DNA of 64,000 nucleotides from Morinoia aosen (taxonomy: Eukaryota; Arthropoda; Malacostraca; Amphipoda; Talitridae). Each line of letters opens with the position of its first letter. Within the stretch, counting starts at the first letter, position 1. Location: positions 35,195,891 to 35,259,890 of the forward strand of contig CM059573.1 of assembly GCA_030386875.1 (NCBI GenBank). Reading direction: 5' to 3'. The notes beneath the pieces were generated by a model, which was not told the origin of the DNA, did no database searches, and saw nothing but the letters and a program-made list of their open reading frames with translations. Position numbers and translations under genes: made by a program. This document shows positions 53,795 to 64,000 of the stretch, in pieces.

Positions 53795-54890
53795 TAAAAC
53801 AAGGTGTATTATGGATAAAAAACACGCTTACTTATACTTAAAATAACTTTGTTAAATATTGTGATTTTTGAGATGTTTAACTTTCAACAATCACCCGCTG
53901 AGGAGCAACCAATTTGCTACGTTAGTAGTGAATAATTTCATGTATGAAATTTTTTTTAATCACTTATTAAATTTTAAAAAAATTTTTTGCGATAAGTACC
54001 TCACTTTGAAAGAGGGATGGGGAGGTACGCCCATGCGTACCAGAGCCTTTATAAGCACTTGACAATTTAGTCCTGGTGCTATCGTTCTCGTCACCTCCAT
54101 CAAGTAAACACCTAAGAAACGTCTCCGTATTTCCTTACCACTACCAAGGCCGCACCCCTAGCGGCACACAATTTTAGTGCTTGATATCACTGTTCAGCTA
54201 TGGCAAATAATTTTGTACAGGCTCACAATATAATTCTTTTTCTGTTAAATAATAGTAAGTGTTTTCTACAGAAGTTGCCACTTATTGCATATCAAAATGT
54301 TTCCAATTCAGTTAATATCCATATTGTAAATATACATTTCTTGGAGAGAAGTATGCATGTTAAGTACTTACATGGTTAAGCCATAATTCTTAGTGTGTAG
54401 TCTTTTCATTATGTGATGTTTTAAAAATTCTTCTCTAAGTGCAGGAGATATTAATTAAAACCAGCTGATTGTATTTTAAGCTACAAAGTTACATATTTCT
54501 CTCATATTATTGCATCATATTTGTATCATTTCATCTAGAAAAAGTAGGGGTATTTGTGAAGGAGAGTACATAAAACAATTTTCCAATTTTTGGTGCTTGA
54601 TTATTGGTTATTAGATTGTTATAAACAATTTTATTTAATGCATATTCTGACATGGCTTCATTCCCAGAAAAAGAAAAATGCATGTTGCTGTTTTGCTGCT
54701 TTTAATGTCGAACGTGCCACACTGAGTCCTTTCATTGCATGAACTTAGAAAAAAAGCCTTATGAACATTCTTTATATTTGAAAACATAATATCTGTGTCA
54801 ACCTGTGCCATGATCTATGTTGCAGATTAAACCAAGCGCAGTGATGTCTTTGAATAAATATAAATTTTCAACGCTTACATTTAGGGATAA
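53795..54890. other. No supported gene
   Basis: AT-rich. A TTATAAGC box near 54050 is a possible promoter, but no downstream start is supported. Confidence 0.35.
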
Positions 54891-54894
54891 TTCA

Positions 54895-55041
54895 AATAGG
54901 ATGGTGCCATCAAGCTGGCTTATATTGAAGAAAAAAATTTTTGCTACTGGCCTTCAAAATATTTAGAGTTGAAAACAAGAGACTGTGTAGCATCATCACA
55001 CTGGAGAACTTATGTGGTCACAAACATCATAGCAACTTCAA
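54895..55041 (+). pseudogene. Degenerate exon of a DUF4806-type gene (N-terminal domain)
   Basis: Acceptor TTACATTTAG at 54885-54894 and donor GTAAGT at 55042. The exon reads MVPSSWLILKKKIF, then after a shift in an A-run CYWPSKYLEL and SSHWRTYVVTNIIA. Known: insect genes with a C-terminal DUF4806 domain begin with a ..VPssW....CYWP..W..y.v.. module. The indel near 54937 makes this a pseudogene or assembly error. The next recognised exon is at 57064. Confidence 0.45.
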
Positions 55042-55044
55042 GTA

Positions 55045-57060
55045 AGTGTAAAGTTACTTAGTCACTAAAAATTGTTGTGTAAATAATCTAGCTTTTACTC
55101 CTCAGGGGATGCAACTATTGTATTTATGGGAAGTAGTTCCCATTGTGGCAGAATATAAGGGCTAGAGTTGATTATTGGTATCCCTTCTTTTTGTTGAAAT
55201 ATGTATATTTTGTTTTGTTAAAAGACCATTTGTTGTCTCACTGCTATCATTTTTTCAGCGCTTACTAGTTTCTCCTTGAACTGTTATCTTGTTTGAACTT
55301 TCTTCCTGAAAAGCTCTTTGTATGTGCAGGGAAAGCTATGAGGGAAAACACTGGTGCATTGATTCCCAGTGAACATGTTCTTGTGTCTATACACGATGGC
55401 CCCTTCACTATGCCTCTCTTGGGAACACCTTTGTTGTGGGATTATGTAGACTATAACTTATATAGTAATAATGATATGAATCTAGTTCATGATCCTTTAT
55501 CATTATTATATGTCATTTATTATTATTGTTATATAAGTTCTGCAATATTAATGATTTGCAGCAGTGTTTCATATATATTTTTTATGTTTAGTGAAGAATT
55601 TTCCATCTATATCATATGTTAGACATCCTGTAATTTGTAATAACACTTAAATATGTACAGATGAGTTGTTTGCTTCATATTTTTGTTTCCACGGATACTG
55701 CTTTCAAATGGAGCAACTATTCTGAGATATAGGTATATTCTACATATAAGATTGGATATAAAATAGTGCTTGTACATGTATACTAATTAGCATTAGCACC
55801 TTGGCCCATGAGAATAAATTTTAATTTGTTTGCTCTACTCTGTGTCTTTTTGTGCGCTTCATCAAGTGGCGAAACAATATTTAATATTCTTAATCAATTA
55901 TTTCTGTCTTTCTATTCATCCGTTGTGTTGCCCCCCGGCTACAAGGAGGCAACAAAGTCCCCAAAGGGAAGGGGCACAGAATTCACATAAATACCAGAAA
56001 CCCAAAAAGGGACGGTAACACTTTTAACTAATAATTTTGAACAATCAGAGCATGGCGATAAAAGGGCTCTCACCTTTCTAAAATTTATTTGTTCAGATGA
56101 ACAAATTCTTCATTGTAGCCGGCTGTTCAAGAACGCAAGATTCCAAGGTAGCGGGGAAGATGACCGGTGACCAGCTAGGCACACAAAGTTGCGTGCACCC
56201 GTGGCCGCGGTTGGAAGCAGTCTGACGTGACAGTCGGAAAGACTGCACACATCGGCTTTCCTCCGAATCCGTTGCATTGGCTTCGAACTCGGAAGAAAAG
56301 TGCAGGCGCATTTTTAGTAGTGAAGAAATACGCTTGCCACCGAAGTTGTGAGGAACCCCCACCATTGCTCTGTTATTCGCTTATTATTCGTTTTATACCC
56401 TTTTAAGTCTATTGAATTGACAGCAGCCTGAAACCCCTTACTGCGGAAGGCCATTAATAATGCTTTACTAAGCCCGCAGAGGATCTCGGCTTAGAGCAAC
56501 GGCTGGAGTTTCCACACTGTAAGCTTGTAGCAAGAGGAGCTCTGCTGTTCATCTTCAGTTAACTTTTTAATTTTTTTCTAGTGGATAGCTGAATTTCTGT
56601 TTTAGTTTTGCTACGTTTTTCTCATACATTATACTCTCTCAACCTTCTAGATTCACGAGCCAGATGTGGAGGAAAATGATACCTAGGAGCTTGCTCTTCT
56701 TCAGCCACGAAAAATGATTCTGCGCCAAGCACCATCTAATTACCGCTTCTATCGTTTACAGTTTCATCACTGGTGCAAGTTGCAATGCTCCCAGTTCATC
56801 ACGGTGAGATATCCTCTGTCGAGTACGATACCATTACCCTGACTTTCCTCATTCACATTAACATTGAATTGTATGCTAACTTTCTAATTATCATAATCTT
56901 TCTTCAATCTTCATGACATCGGAAGGCTGCATTTGTATCATAACTACTTCTCTGGTATTGACATTGAATAATTATGTATTCCACTTGTCTAACCATAATC
57001 ACTTTGGAATTCAGGGCAGTTATATATGTCTTAATGAAGTTGACAAAGTTTTGTTATCTA
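55045..57060. other. Intronic/intergenic, no supported gene
   Basis: Short frames (55293-55622, 56093-56365 minus) show no domain. It is probably intron of the DUF4806-like gene. Confidence 0.4.
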
Positions 57061-57063
57061 CAG

Positions 57064-57334
57064 GAATGAATGCACATCCACTGAAGTGATGGGCAAGCGA
57101 CACAAAGTGGCAAGTAATGTCAATGATCTACAAACTGGGCTAAAGCGCATCAGCAATCAACAAGGATTTGCAGATATACTGTCAAAGAAATTTAAGAAGT
57201 TGGAGCATTGGTCGGTTGTCTTTGAACAAAAATTGGACGAGGTAAGAAAGCCCCGATTTTTAAGCAACGAGCCCTTACCTGGACTAGCCAAGACAGTGGA
57301 AGAACTGGACGTTCTTTTGAAGCGACTTGAACTA
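57064..57334 (+). CDS. Exon of a DUF4806-type gene (start of the C-terminal domain)
   Basis: Acceptor TTGTTATCTACAG before 57064; open to CTA|GTGAGT at 57335. An alternative donor GAG|GTAAGA is at 57242. It reads GKRHKVASNVNDLQTGLKRI, then FLSNEPLPGLAKTVEELDVL and LKRLEL. The LPGLAKTVEELD motif resembles the start of the DUF4806 domain; a spectrin-like helix is an alternative reading. This exon is intact. Confidence 0.5.
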
Positions 57335-57654
57335 GTGAGTTAAATAGAATGATTTATATTTCATACATAGATGATGCCGTTCCCAAGTCCCTGCAATAAT
57401 CATTTATGCACAGGTAACTACTTTTTATATAAAGGTTAGATCTAAGCAGTAATAATGAATTATTTTTATTGGTTATTTTTTATTGTTTGGATGAGTTAGA
57501 GAGTGAGAATATCCATTTCTTAGAATGAATGGAGTATTGTAAACATCATAAGAAATATCTAAGATGAATCGTTCATGGAAGTTTTTCTAAATTATTACCT
57601 TAAAACAACAACTAACAATAACAACAACAAACATCGGCATCTTTGGGATACTTT

Positions 57655-57905
57655 ATTTCCAATCAAGCCTGATACATATGATCTTAAGCATTGGTTTTTC
57701 AAATGTATTATAACTAACCCTATATATATGACACCATGACGGTTCCCCAGTAAAGCCGATACCCATTTCCGACACCTGGGTTGAGTGGGGTATTGTGCTT
57801 GAGTTTTCCCTCATACCCAACGGGGAAAATCTCCGCGCCAGCGCCGGAATACGAACCCTCGTCTCCAACATACAAGGCTGATCCCTTAACCACTGTGCCA
57901 AGGAG
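57655..57905 (-). mobile_element. tRNA-derived SINE
   Basis: On the minus strand, A box TGGCACAGTGG (57889-57900) and B box GGTTCGTATTCC (57846-57857) are spaced like RNA polymerase III promoters. An unrelated body follows (GGAGATTTTCCCCGTTGGG...CCCCACTCAACCCAGGTGTC). It sits in the intron between two exons of the DUF4806-like gene. Confidence 0.75.
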
Positions 57906-58213
57906 AGCACAGTTTCAAGAAGCACAGTGTCACAGTTTCAAGAAACAGTTTCTTACGTAAGGGCAAACAGAGGTATTTCACGTGAAGGCCCATAACCTTG
58001 CATCAAATTTAATAGAAGGAAATATTAAGCTTCAATGAAAAATCTACCAATATTGAATTAAACTAATACATCAATGATGCATTCAGGTAGTCATTTTCTC
58101 AATTTGTCTATGGCCACGAGACTATAGTGCAAGTCACGGTAAGTGTGGAGATGAAGCTTGTGCTAAAGCCTAGATAAAATATGAATCTAATGAAAAAGAT
58201 TATTTTTTTGCAG

Positions 58214-58410
58214 CCTGTAGCTCTCAAAGGCCATGTACGAGTAAGCGTTTCACAGTCCGGAGACGTATATTGAAGAACCTGTTCACCAGAGAACTGGCGA
58301 TGCAGTTCAGCTCCTCAAGACTTGGTGCAATGTCATCGGAGGCAGCAGTCGAAAATTGCCTTCAAGGACCACAATGCAATGCGCATTATTCATGGGAAGC
58401 ATTATTTTAA
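58214..58410 (+). pseudogene. Degenerate last exon of the DUF4806-type gene
   Basis: Acceptor TATTTTTTTGCAG before 58214. It reads RRRILKNLFTRELAMQFS, the core of DUF4806 (kkiLk.LFt.elA..fnW.G), then loses frame; the remaining motif KIAFKDHNAMRIIHGKHYF is in another frame. The shift near 58310 inactivates the domain. Confidence 0.5.
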
Positions 58411-58414
58411 CTGA

Positions 58415-60455
58415 GAAATGTTCTTATCCTCCCTGATAATCTTGTTTTTACGTAGATTACTAACTTATTCAGATAAAGCTCTGCAAGATAAAAAAAAATT
58501 GAACCAGTGCATAGGTAGTTCTTTTTAATATTGATCTATTTTTCTTTTCCTTGTTGATCATCTTATGAATTCGGTTGTGAAAGCCATAAATTCTGTACAG
58601 GACATGAAGAACTGAAACCTAAAAGATTGACATTACTTTATTCTTTACGTGATGTTCATCTAGAGCATCTAGATTTATTGTGTTTTGCTATTGTTACATA
58701 TCCTTTTGAATGCAAAGCCAAGTCACTCACAGATCATTCATTTGTCTGCCCAATTATACACTAACAAGGATAAAATAATTGTACCAAAGGGAAGTAACAT
58801 TCCCAGAATGAAAATTTAAGGACTGAGCTTGAAATTTGACTGTCTACGGGTTGAAATAGTGTGATTTTTATTTTGTTAACGACAGCAAGTCATTTTTTCA
58901 GGTAACTGCTACCCTTGTCTTCAGCACCCACCTGTTCCATCATGAACTTCTATAGTGTTTGAACTTCCTGACTTGCTGTTTCTATGCGCATGCAGTATGT
59001 GTTGTGTGGGAACACACTTTGGCTTAGGTTATTCTTGTACACAGTCTATTCTAGATGATCCTATCATTATTCCTCTCTTTGGATCACCGTTTTCTTAGTT
59101 AGGGAAGCTTAAACTAACTAATAATCTAATATCTGCTATATTATCTATTTTGCCTCAATTGCGATAGAACATTAATAAACTTGCCATTCGAAATAGTGAT
59201 CATTGAGATAAACATTAGTAAATCATTCTTTAGTCTACAACTCGTGAGTAATTTCTATTTATCCACTTTTGTATTGGTAGAACTTTATCAATCACGAAAC
59301 TAATTAGCAGCCGGTGGGTTCACTAACCACAAAGGAATCGCAGTGGTCACGCAACGAGGTCTGCGTGAATCGGTGGATTGAGATGGAAATAGCCATCACC
59401 GTGGAACAGGTGCTACAGAGGCTGCAGGAATAGCATTCACCACCAATATCAGCACCATCACCACAACCGTATCAACTGATGCTGTCCCCTCACCGAGTAT
59501 CACTTGTGCAGCTGAGCTCGTGCCTTCGTAGGATCTAATTGTGGAATCAGACACAGAGAATAAGTGTTTAATGCTGCGTTAACACCCATGAATGAATCTT
59601 AAATTTTGACATTCTGTGTAAGTTTATCCCCTCAGGGTGATAATATTGTATATATGGGAAGTAGCCCTCCCAGGGGGACATTGAGTGCCCTGTGCGAAAC
59701 CATACTTTGGGCATAAAATTCCCAGATAATTCTCTATACTAAAAGGTGCTTGAAATATTCCTCTTTTGGGGACTCTTGCTGTGATTAGTGAAACTCATAC
59801 TATGATATATAATGAAAATATAAAAATTATTCAAAAGATTATGCCGCAGGGGGACAAAGTTAGGGCCCGAACTGATGGTGGGTAGGCCTCTTTTTTGTTG
59901 AAATATATGTGTTTATTTGTTGAAGTACCATCTTTTGTAACGCGTTAACTGCGATGGGTTAAACTGAAGTTCAATATTCAATTTAAATTTAAAGTCAATT
60001 GTAGTAATCAACTATGAAAACGGCAAACTAAAACTGGGTCCGGCTTTTATTTAGCTTTCATTAAGTATTTTTAAAAAATTAGTTGGTGACTGCAAGTGGG
60101 TGAGCAGCACTATGGAAATCACTCAAGTGACCACCAGTGGGTCACTTTGAAGGAAATGTGTCAAGCTCACTACTATCTTTCACTTAAGCACCTACTATCT
60201 TCTTGAGTTTTTGAATTATTCTGTGATTTTTTTACCTGAACTTTGTGATACTTATTAGCAAGGAAATATTTTATATGTTCTCTGTGATGATATTTTTACA
60301 TTTCGGTGAAAACTTGACTTTAGTGTGTCATAGATTACCAATTATAAAATATGTGATGATATTGATTAATTCAAACCTGTTTATTTCAATAGTCAATTAA
60401 TAATGTATAATTAGGCAATGTTATCGCCACCTTTCTCTTCATTAAACTTATTACC
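58415..60455. other. No supported gene
   Basis: AT-rich; a moderately GC-richer patch at 59310-59530 has no open frame. Confidence 0.4.
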
Positions 60456-60458
60456 ATT

Positions 60459-61030
60459 TGAGGCAGCGATAACTTCGAATGGAAGGGATGTGCTTCATAA
60501 TAGCTGAATATACTCACGGTACGCGTAATGGCGCACAGAAATACATGTATTTACGTCTGTATACCGTGCTATGAAAATGCATACTGCATACAATATTATG
60601 TGTACTTATGCATTTCATCAGCCGTCTGTCATGCAACTTTATGCACAATTATGTTTTCGAGGCGGCAATAACTTCGAATGAAAGGGAATGCTTCATAATA
60701 GCTGAAAATACTCACGGTACGCATGAATTTTAATAATCGCTAACAGAAATACACGTATTCACGTCTGTGTACCGGGCTATGAAAATGCATATTGTTGACA
60801 ATATTATCCATACTTATGCATTTCATCAGCCTTCTGTCGTGCAACTTTATGAACAATTATGCTTTCGAGGCGGCGATTATTATCGCGGCAAAAGAGGTCT
60901 TTGGCGACGATAAAGTCGGCTATATATCGCCGCCTTGGTGACGATAAACATGCATAAATAAGCATATGAATTGGCGAACCATGTGCATACTTTTCGAAGA
61001 GGCGGCGAAAAAGTTAGACTGGGAATGACT
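60459..61030. mobile_element. CCCAGTCTAA-family element with about 205-bp tandem units
   Basis: Ends GGCGGCGAAAAAGTTAGACTGGG, the inverse of the family terminus. Two units begin GAGGC(A/G)GC(G/A)ATAACTTCGAATG at 60459 and 60660, and a partial third at 60868. Units carry TATGCATTTCATCAGCC and end in GAGGCGGC. The left terminus was not found. Confidence 0.62.
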
Positions 61031-61034
61031 CAAC

Positions 61035-62895
61035 ATTCGAAGGGAAGGAAATAAAATGGAAAAGAAAATTTTTCGTACTCAACGTACGACGTACGTAGTA
61101 TTATATTTTTTGTTTCAAATATATTGAAATTGAAAACATTTTTGACTCATGTTCACAAAATGGAGAACATTCTAATATGCCTTCCAACTGTCAATATCAT
61201 ATTTAAACTTAGCGCAACTATCGTGCAATTAGATCCAATTTACTTTTAATTTTAGCGCATGTTTTATGAATTGAAAACTTTTTAAAACCCAGCTTTGTGC
61301 TTTTTATGTAAGCGAATATGAAAAATGTACCAGCAAGCCTGGAAATATAAGTGGTTTTAGCAATTTGTACACGAGAGAGCAGCAGTGACAAGTTTACAAC
61401 AAATATGTGAAAGCCGAATGAAATGCCCTGAATCACGAACAATGAAATGTTCAAACACAAAATTCCCCTCATTGGTCTAAACTATAGAAGCACCTCGTTG
61501 AAAGAACTGGTCACTTCAAACCCGAATCGCATCAGAATGTTAGAAGACCCTGTAGCCAATGGCACAAAGAAATAGGCTAACTTTGTAGCCCATGGACGCA
61601 AAAAGAAGGAGACCCTCGTGCAATGGGAACTTCATTGATGAAAAAGAGAAAATATTAGGGGTATCAAAATATAGTTCTCACAGATTCAAACTCCCTACGA
61701 GTGCCATGAAACAACGTACGTGAACCAAGAGAGTGTTGCGTAAGAGAAACAAAAACACATGGGGTATGATTGTGCCAAGGAGGTCCCCAGGCGCCTAAAG
61801 ACACTCATGGAATGAAAATCAAGCTGACAAACGCTGGTAGTGGAAAAACAATCAGAAACAATGCGCGAACAAAAAATGTTCGGCAGCGCAGCAACTTTAC
61901 AGCCACTGATTACTTGAGAGAGGATTAAATTTGTTACTCCCTGCCGCATTTCGGTATGGAAAACGCTAGCACGTGTTTCTGATACAGATTAGTTTGACAT
62001 CGCCAGCACAATAGTGACACATTTCTACCGATAAGTGAAGGCTAGGGCAGGCATCTCCTTGTATTTTTCCTGACCCATTAACAACATTCATTAACATTAC
62101 TGCGAAGGAATTCTTCATCATCTCATGCTGTTGGCTTTTCTCTGGAGTGGCTAGTGCCCTGTTTCAAATTACTGAGACCGTATCGAAACTATATTTAATT
62201 CGCACTGATTTTAATCCTTCTCATAACCTAAAATCAAATCACAACCTAAAATCAAAATTTCGTCCAGATGAATAAAAAAATTGAAAAGTTAAAAAAAACG
62301 AAGCTATAAAGGAAACCGGCAAACCAGAAATGAAATGATCAAAAAATAATCCACCTATATATGGCACAAACAATCCGCAACAAATTGTTCACAATTGAAA
62401 AAACATAATACCAAATAATTTAAAGAAATATAGGGAAAAAACATGTCAAGCATCACGAAGTCAACTAAATGAATGAAATTTGTAGGATAGTCTCACTCAA
62501 ATGAACGGATTGAAGTGAAAGCCTAGTACATAAACCCTGTACTTCACCAATCAAACGATAACATTATAAAACAAACATAGAGATATACATTGAGTTAACT
62601 TTGTATTACTTCATTGTATGTCATCAACCTCATGGCACGATATGAACGGTGTGTGGTTTAAGTCCAACATGGTAAATGATAATAACTATATAATATAGAA
62701 AGCTATGTAGTCTATTAAGATAACATCGTTCTAGCACGAAGACAATTTGTAATGTAAAAAATAGTAAATATCCATGTCAGCTGCTGTTATTAGAGAAGAA
62801 GAAAGATTTGGTAACAAGTGCGTTTGCGATTTGATCCGAAGGAATCGGCATGTGCCCATTTCTTAATTAGATTGCTCTAAAATGTTCGATCGAGC
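61035..62895. other. No supported gene
   Basis: AT-rich, with short minus-strand frames at 61218-61472 and 61695-61949 that lack recognisable domains. Confidence 0.4.
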
Positions 62896-62899
62896 GTGC

Positions 62900-63245
62900 A
62901 GAGGGCACTACAAAAAATAAGGCAAAAATAACAGGCGCAATCCCATATGCACGAGTGTGTCCATGGTAGACGAAAGAGGAGGTAGCGGCAAACCAGTCTT
63001 TTATCGAATCGTGCTGCGTGCGAGTGACGTCAAGGCATCGCACCATTAGCAGCGCCGCTTACATAAAGGTACATTGCAAATGGCAACACTGCTAACCCGA
63101 AATCTGGCATTACTGTAAGCGAAGCGTTACTGGTACGACAATCTGGCATGCCGTTGAAACGAAGTGTGATGGCGTTAAGTGAAGTGAAATGTTGCGGCCT
63201 CACGTGAAATTAAATAAGTGTTCCTTAATTTAATGTCGGAGTAAT
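62900..63245 (+). repeat. Dispersed repeat, inverted copy of 7966-8320
   Basis: Same blocks as at 8 kb (GGAGGTAGCGGCAAACCAGTC, GTGACGTCA, AACCCGAAATCTGGCA, TTAAATAAGTG) in the opposite orientation. It lies directly upstream of the candidate spliced gene at 63316 and may supply its promoter. Confidence 0.55.
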
Positions 63246-63315
63246 TCTAAAAATTTACCTAAGATATTTCAATGTCTTGGTTTCAATTCTAATGAATGGA
63301 TTTTGCTGAGTTGAA

Positions 63316-63593
63316 ATGTTCAGGTTAATTAATAACTTATTTATGTTAGCAGCTGCCATTTCGAAAAGACCGACTACCGAAAAGTCCTATCAGCATTTAA
63401 TTAAGACACCCATTTCAATGAAAAGTGGTGTTGTGCTGTTGTTATATGATCACTCGAGTTTGGAACTGGAAGGTAAGAAATTAAACTTTTATTATTATTT
63501 TAATATAATTTAAAAAGGATGGCTCATAACTAATTTTTTCAGTGGATGAAGTTGCATCTCTTTATCAAAGCTTTGAAACCAGATACAATTAGA
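63316..63593 (+). CDS. Candidate small spliced gene (two exons)
   Basis: Exon 1 is 63316-63472 (MFRLINNLFMLAAAISKRPT...). Donor AG|GTAAGA is at 63473, acceptor AATTTTTTCAG ends at 63542, and exon 2 63543-63593 joins in frame (DEVASLYQSFETRYN) to TAG. The intron is 70 bases, a normal insect size. The product is about 68 residues with a short hydrophobic N-terminus. Family unknown; further alternative exons could lie beyond the window. Confidence 0.4.
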
Positions 63594-63884
63594 ACAGTTC
63601 AAATTTGATATGCTAGTTCCATGGGAAAATGCTGTTGACTTGCCTGAAATTGAAAATATAAAGTAAACAAAGAATTAGGAATATGATGTGCTACAATTCA
63701 ATGCCAAAAAATGACATAGGGGGGGCCTACTGCTTATTTTCAATTTTTTTCAATACCTTGGAGCTTTTCATTCCAAAAAGGTGACCTAAATCGGTCAATG
63801 TGAAGTTTAATGCAACCACGGAAATTAAGGTAAATCTGAAGGAGATGACAGTTGTCGATTTTACACTTTTTAATGCCTGAACCT

Positions 63885-64000
63885 AATTAATTGAATCAAA
63901 ATAAACAAGTTTTCTTCTATTCTTTTTTCGTCTCAAATGAGTATTTTACGATTTATAGCGGTAAGTTTAGTTTCGTCATTGATGGCGAATGCGCTCGAAT
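63885..64000. repeat. Copy of the dispersed repeat at 24168-24300, cut by window end
   Basis: Shares AAATAAACAA.TTTTCTTCTAT, CAAATGAGTATTT and TTATAGCGGTA(A/G)GTTTAGTTTC, then GGCGAATGCGCTCGA, with the 24-kb copy, in the same orientation. Confidence 0.65.

Noticed and set aside
57064-57334. Spectrin-repeat exon
   Set aside because: Helical and charged, but the flanking exons and the LPGLAKTVEELD motif fit a DUF4806 gene better.
1-64000. CRISPR arrays, bacterial operons, rRNA genes
   Set aside because: Tandem repeats found have no regular spacer structure and the window is eukaryotic; no rRNA-like sequence seen.

Overview
The window looks like a transposon-dense, AT-rich stretch of an arthropod (probably insect) nuclear genome. 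This is inferred from the mix of Ty3/Gypsy, Penelope, Tc1/mariner, hAT and tRNA-derived SINE sequences and from spliced host-like exons with GT..AG borders. I see no bacterial-type genes. Almost every recognisable reading frame belongs to an integrated virus or a mobile element, and most are interrupted. No base-level alignment could be run; identities are by eye.

Bases 1-6300 are the distal part of an endogenous Polinton/adintovirus-like dsDNA virus. It reads left to right on the + strand: integrase C-terminus with chromodomain, an unknown structural-type protein, penton-like single jelly roll, double-jelly-roll major capsid protein, a zinc-ribbon/hydrophobic protein, an adenain-type cysteine protease, a long coiled-coil protein and a short collagen/fibre-like coiled-coil protein. 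Five of these genes start exactly at the 11-mer TTTAAAAAATG and a sixth at TATAAAAAATG, which looks like a start-overlapping viral promoter. Behind the genes lies a roughly 0.9 kb direct repeat holding two tRNA-like sequences. Every gene carries stops or frameshifts except possibly the zinc-ribbon protein; the integrase fragment is too short to judge.

Bases 8.8-21.2 kb are a three-layer nest. A palindromic foldback element (arms about 0.7-0.8 kb, ends made of a 21-bp minisatellite) was split by a complete 10-kb Ty3/Gypsy element on the - strand (LTRs 10031-10238 and 19821-20028, TSD TTAC) and again by a 5'-truncated LINE (about 20340-21120). The Gypsy element has gag, pol and a small extra 3' gene.

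Bases 21.2-40 kb hold a hAT transposase fragment, several foldback/MITE elements (CCGGGTGTCCC, CCCAGTCTAA, and a TTAA-flanked double hairpin), a LINE 3' fragment, tandem repeats, possible host exons, and a Penelope-like element in two head-to-head copies that form a long hairpin. Bases 40.4-46.9 kb are a second, 5'-truncated Gypsy copy of the same family as the first, broken by a 1-kb insertion but keeping the same small 3' gene.

Bases 47.6-53.5 kb are a 5.8-kb hAT-type element with a perfect 8-bp TSD, GACTCC-rich subtermini and nested mariner-derived elements, but no transposase. From 54.9 to 58.4 kb there is a degenerate multi-exon gene that resembles DUF4806-type insect genes, with a SINE in one intron. 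The right end has another CCCAGTCTAA-family element, a dispersed repeat shared in inverted orientation with 8 kb, and a small candidate spliced gene.

The two most unusual signals are the shared predicted N-myristoylated membrane protein (MGN..S, one transmembrane segment, spliced-RNA acceptor in front) at the 3' end of both Gypsy copies, and the repeated TTTAAAAAATG gene-start motif of the integrated virus.
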